A stretch of DNA of 6,133 bases, from assembly GCA_004195305.1 (NCBI GenBank), contig SDWN01000191.1, forward strand, positions 1 to 6,133, given 5' to 3'. Both the position numbers and the translations under genes were made by a program. The stretch comes from Neptunomonas sp. GTDB taxonomy: Bacteria; Pseudomonadota; Gammaproteobacteria; Pseudomonadales; Balneatricaceae. Under the pieces are notes generated by a model. That model had not been told where the DNA came from. It searched no databases and was given only the letters and a program-made list of their open reading frames with translations. Shown here in pieces: positions 3,382 through 6,133 of the stretch. Each line of letters starts with the position of its first letter. Within the stretch, counting starts at the first letter, position 1.

Positions 3382-6133
3382 ATGGCTTTGTCTCCTGCGC
3401 TGCTTAGAAAACAAAAGTGGCTATCTATGCTGGTCTTTCCTGCAGCCTTGGTAGGTTGTGGTGGTGGTGGTGGTGGTGGTACCGCTCCCCCCGTGGTGAA
3501 AGTGCAAGGCCAGGCAACGCTAGGACCTTTGTCGGAGGCGGTTATAAACGCATACCGAGTGGATGACTTAGCTACGCTCATAGCAGGGCCCGTTACTGCA
3601 GGTTCCAGCGAGACCGACCTGACAGCCGCAGGAACCTTTACGCTTTCGCTGGAGGGCGTAGACGATGACACGTTGATTCTATTCACTGCTACCGGTGGTG
3701 AGGATATTGATGCGGATGACGATGGCGTCGCGGATACAGAGCCGACTCCCAACGGTGGCGTGGTGCATTCAATCGCAACAGCGGCAGAGTGGCGTGCCGG
3801 TTCTGCCAATATCTCAGCACTCACCGAGGTTGCTTGGCATTTTAGCCAAGACGTACTGGGTGACGATAATGCGCTGAGATACCGTTTGGATGAGATCGCA
3901 GTGAATATGCTGGGACAAGATCTAAATGGCGACGGTACCATTGATCGTAAAGATATCACCGCTTTCATACCTCGCAACGATAAACAACATACGCTGCGCG
4001 ATTATCAAACGTTATTACCTGATTCTGACGACTCCAACGCGACGCTGGTCGAGATGATTCACTCAGGCGCTGCTGAGTCAGATAAGACGGGCTGGGTGAA
4101 TCAAGAGTTGCTGGGGGACATTGTCTGGAATGCGATGCCCAGTGCCGAGGCCGGTGCCTCGCAGAGTATTGACGAACAAACTTCAGTGACCCTGTCCGGA
4201 AGTGGTACTGATAGCGATGGTAGCATCGCCAGTTATGCATGGCACCAAACGGCTGGCGCAAGCGTCTCACTATCGGGGGCTGATCAGGCCCAGGCCAGTT
4301 TTACCTCGCCCACCCTGACAAATGCCGAGGAGTTAATATTTCGCTTGATGGTGACCGATGATGCGGGGGCGACATCGACGGATACCGTTACGGTAACGGT
4401 TAATCCTGTAAACCTTGACCCTGTTGCGCTGGCAGGAGCGGATCAAAGTGTTGACGAGCAAGCGTTGGTATCATTGACCGGCTCGGGATCTGACGAAGAT
4501 GGTTCCATCGCCAGCTATGCGTGGAGCCAAACGGCTGGTGCAAGCGTCTCACTATCACGGGCTGATCAGGCCGAGGCCAGTTTTAGCGCACCATCGCTGG
4601 ACGATGCTGAAACATTGAGCTTCCGTTTGACAGTGATTGATAATGAAGGTGGTTCATCTACTGATGATGTCTCTGTCGCGGTGAGTCCTATCCTTGACAC
4701 TCAGCCTGCGCAGACCACCCGGTTTAGTATCAAATTGGTCGGTATTGTTACCGTAACCGACCAGCCCGTAGCCTCACTGTTTAATTGGAACTTATCGCCG
4801 ATCTCCCGCGCTTACGCGCTTGAGGGGGATGATGGCGTGGCTGCGAATAATTTTGCTGTTACTGTCGTTAACCCCGATGGCACTGTGGCCATGGTTGTGC
4901 CGCTGACAGAAACCACCGCGGCGGGTGTGGAAGCCGTGCTGGCAACTCTTCCTGCCAATGAGGGCGTGATTTATAAGGACGAAGTGAACGGAACCTGGGA
5001 AGTGAACGTACCCGGCATCCCGCGTGCGGACTGCTTGGTGATTGTTGATCCGACCCAGCCGATTAGCGTTTTCCAGGACCAGAGTTTGCCGCCCAGCACG
5101 CTGTTTGCACCGACCACGATCCCAGCTTCTGAGGGGGTTTTGGATATCGATATCGGTTCAACAGTGGCCTATCAGGGCTTCTTAGCCGATGTCTTCGAAA
5201 CACTCGAGAGTAATGCCAACGCCAGCTTTGCCGATGCCGGTATCGATGTTGACGATCCAGCCTCTGTCGCGATTATTGATGCCTTTGTTGATGATGTGCA
5301 GCAGCTGGTCGAGGAGATGGAGCTTCCTGCTGCCGAGCCTGGACAGACGATTGAAGACTATCTGACGGCGGTGGTAGAGCCTGCAGTCAGCGCGGCTGTG
5401 GTGTTGCAAGTTGATGCGACCGCGGTGGAACTGGTCGCCGAAACCGATCCGAGCGTGGCGAATATTACCGATGCGCTGCAGGCAGGAAAAACATTATCGG
5501 TTCTTGAGAGTTGGAATGGTAATGGTCAGCTGGAGATAATGTCCTGGTCTATGCGGTTAGAAGATGACGGGTTGGGCGGATTCTATCTGCGTGAAGATGA
5601 AATGGCATTTGATTGGCCGACCTACAGCTATGTTTTAGAGCCGATCGCCGATGACGGTTTTATTTTGACCGCATCGGGTTGGCAAGCGTTTGACTATAAC
5701 AACCATAAAGGGGTCTTTAACCCGGATGGCAGTATCGAGGTTTCATATGGCGAAGCCGCATTATCGGGCCTCGTTGAAGGCTCTCTACAGGGCTTTGAAC
5801 AAAGCATCACCGGGAGCAGTATTCGTGATGTGGTCTTGGCCACCGGTGAGATGAACGATTATTTTGATGGCGGTTATGATTACCGTAATAATGCCGTATT
5901 CAGTGCTGGAGCAACCGCTTTCAAGGCAAGCTTCACGGTCATTGGCGGTAACTATTTACTGGACGATTGGGATGATTGCCAGCTGAGTGAGCAGATCGGA
6001 GGGATGTGTAATGGCGTTTATCCGACCAATAACCCACGAGTCCTACTGCTGACGGAGCTTATATCGCCTGCCGCCGCAACCGACTTCTTTTCTGTTAAAG
6101 GCGTACACGCGGGGTGGAAGGAGGGTAACAGCA
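3382..6133 (+). CDS. Large lipoprotein with tandem PKD/K319L-type Ig-like repeats (3' end outside window)
   Basis: The frame is open for 917 codons from ATG 3382 to the right edge, with no stop. Residues 1-25 are a lipoprotein signal peptide: basic RKQK, hydrophobic SMLVFPAA, lipobox LVGC with Cys26. Gly at +2 argues for the outer membrane. A seven-Gly tether follows (27-33). Residues about 39-104 resemble the carboxypeptidase-regulatory Ig-like domain that opens many such lipoproteins. Two Ca-loop motifs follow, DADDDGVAD (110-118) and DLNGDGTIDRKD (180-191, EF-hand or dockerin-like). Two PKD/K319L-type Ig repeats span 253-342 and 347-436, each with DGSIASYAW and QTAGASVSLS. Residues 437-917 match nothing I recognise; they are acidic, and Cys866/Cys876 could form a disulfide. 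I infer a surface or periplasmic-face lipoprotein in adhesion, polymer binding or protein contact; no enzyme motif was seen. It has its own promoter and is separated from the left-hand genes. Confidence 0.93.
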   Translation, partial: MALSPALLRKQKWLSMLVFPAALVGCGGGGGGGTAPPVVKVQGQATLGPLSEAVINAYRVDDLATLIAGPVTAGSSETDLTAAGTFTLSLEGVDDDTLILFTATGGEDIDADDDGVADTEPTPNGGVVHSIATAAEWRAGSANISALTEVAWHFSQDVLGDDNALRYRLDEIAVNMLGQDLNGDGTIDRKDITAFIPRNDKQHTLRDYQTLLPDSDDSNATLVEMIHSGAAESDKTGWVNQELLGDIVWNAMPSAEAGASQSIDEQTSVTLSGSGTDSDGSIASYAWHQTAGASVSLSGADQAQASFTSPTLTNAEELIFRLMVTDDAGATSTDTVTVTVNPVNLDPVALAGADQSVDEQALVSLTGSGSDEDGSIASYAWSQTAGASVSLSRADQAEASFSAPSLDDAETLSFRLTVIDNEGGSSTDDVSVAVSPILDTQPAQTTRFSIKLVGIVTVTDQPVASLFNWNLSPISRAYALEGDDGVAANNFAVTVVNPDGTVAMVVPLTETTAAGVEAVLATLPANEGVIYKDEVNGTWEVNVPGIPRADCLVIVDPTQPISVFQDQSLPPSTLFAPTTIPASEGVLDIDIGSTVAYQGFLADVFETLESNANASFADAGIDVDDPASVAIIDAFVDDVQQLVEEMELPAAEPGQTIEDYLTAVVEPAVSAAVVLQVDATAVELVAETDPSVANITDALQAGKTLSVLESWNGNGQLEIMSWSMRLEDDGLGGFYLREDEMAFDWPTYSYVLEPIADDGFILTASGWQAFDYNNHKGVFNPDGSIEVSYGEAALSGLVEGSLQGFEQSITGSSIRDVVLATGEMNDYFDGGYDYRNNAVFSAGATAFKASFTVIGGNYLLDDWDDCQLSEQIGGMCNGVYPTNNPRVLLLTELISPAAATDFFSVKGVHAGWKEGNS
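3458..3480 (+). repeat. GGT trinucleotide repeat encoding the Gly tether
   Basis: Seven consecutive GGT codons (3460-3480) follow the TGT of the lipidated Cys26, so the pure GTG/GGT repeat runs 23 bases. Identical codons make slippage possible. Gain or loss of units would lengthen or shorten the flexible tether without changing frame. Confidence 0.9.
4138..4407 (+). repeat. Ig-like (PKD/K319L-type) repeat unit 1
   Basis: Encodes residues 253-342 of the lipoprotein, from PSAEAGASQSIDEQ to TVTVTVNP. The unit is 90 residues and carries the family hallmarks: an AGASQSIDEQ entry strand, SGSGTDSDGSIASYAW, QTAGASVSLS, a middle ASFTSPTL, and a closing LMVTDDAGATSTDTVTVTV. Confidence 0.85.
4420..4689 (+). 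repeat. Ig-like (PKD/K319L-type) repeat unit 2
   Basis: Encodes residues 347-436, the same 90-residue layout 282 bases after unit 1. Bases 4528-4584 match 4246-4302 at 53 of 57 positions, much closer than fold conservation needs, so the copies arose by recent duplication or are kept alike by gene conversion. One visible change is SLSG to SLSR. Confidence 0.85.

Noticed and set aside
3312..3977. Minus-strand frame of 221 codons opposite the lipoprotein start
   Set aside because: The product is a low-complexity Ser/Pro/Ala mirror of the lipoprotein gene, including a poly-Pro run opposite the GGT repeat. The plus strand has signal peptide, lipobox and ribosome site.
4384..4400. Palindrome ACCGTTAC-G-GTAACGGT as a regulatory site
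   Set aside because: It lies inside the lipoprotein gene and follows from the alternating Thr-Val codons of the closing Ig strand.

Overview
The window looks like chromosomal DNA from a Gram-negative gammaproteobacterium, probably marine or aquatic. This is inferred from a membrane-bound GGDEF-EAL protein, a thioredoxin-fold protein of periplasmic type, a lipoprotein with a Gly-tract tether and PKD-type Ig repeats, and the tail of an outer-membrane beta-barrel. No genus can be named from the sequence alone. No RNA gene, CRISPR array, insertion sequence or origin was seen.

Layout, left to right. (1) Bases 1-2265, plus strand: the 3' part of a c-di-GMP signalling gene whose start lies to the left of the window. 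It encodes a probable periplasmic sensor region, one membrane helix, a degenerate GGDEF domain (GGDDF) and an EAL phosphodiesterase domain with every expected catalytic residue. (2) Bases 2266-2394: a short leader with a very strong Shine-Dalgarno and sequences able to pair with it. (3) Bases 2395-2901, plus strand: a membrane-anchored thioredoxin-fold protein with a WCRIC active site. Its best start codon is ATC, because no ATG, GTG or TTG lies in frame before the domain has already begun. (4) Bases 2902-3381: 480 bases without an intact gene. They hold a convergent hairpin, a 20-codon minus-strand remnant that reads as the end of an outer-membrane protein, a GC-rich inverted repeat where the remnant breaks off, an AT-rich stretch with a CRP-like site and repeated dyads, a pyrimidine tract, and a core promoter facing right. 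(5) Base 3382 to the right edge, plus strand: a large lipoprotein gene, open for 917 codons and running off the window, with two near-identical Ig-like repeats and two calcium-loop motifs.

How the genes fit together. The c-di-GMP enzyme and the thioredoxin-fold gene point the same way and may be co-transcribed, although 129 bases separate them. The lipoprotein has its own promoter and belongs to a separate unit. A link between c-di-GMP turnover and a surface lipoprotein with adhesin-like architecture is possible but is only inferred from adjacency. The most unusual points are the ATC start with its self-pairing leader, the beta-barrel remnant, and the unrecognised C-terminal 480 or so residues of the lipoprotein.
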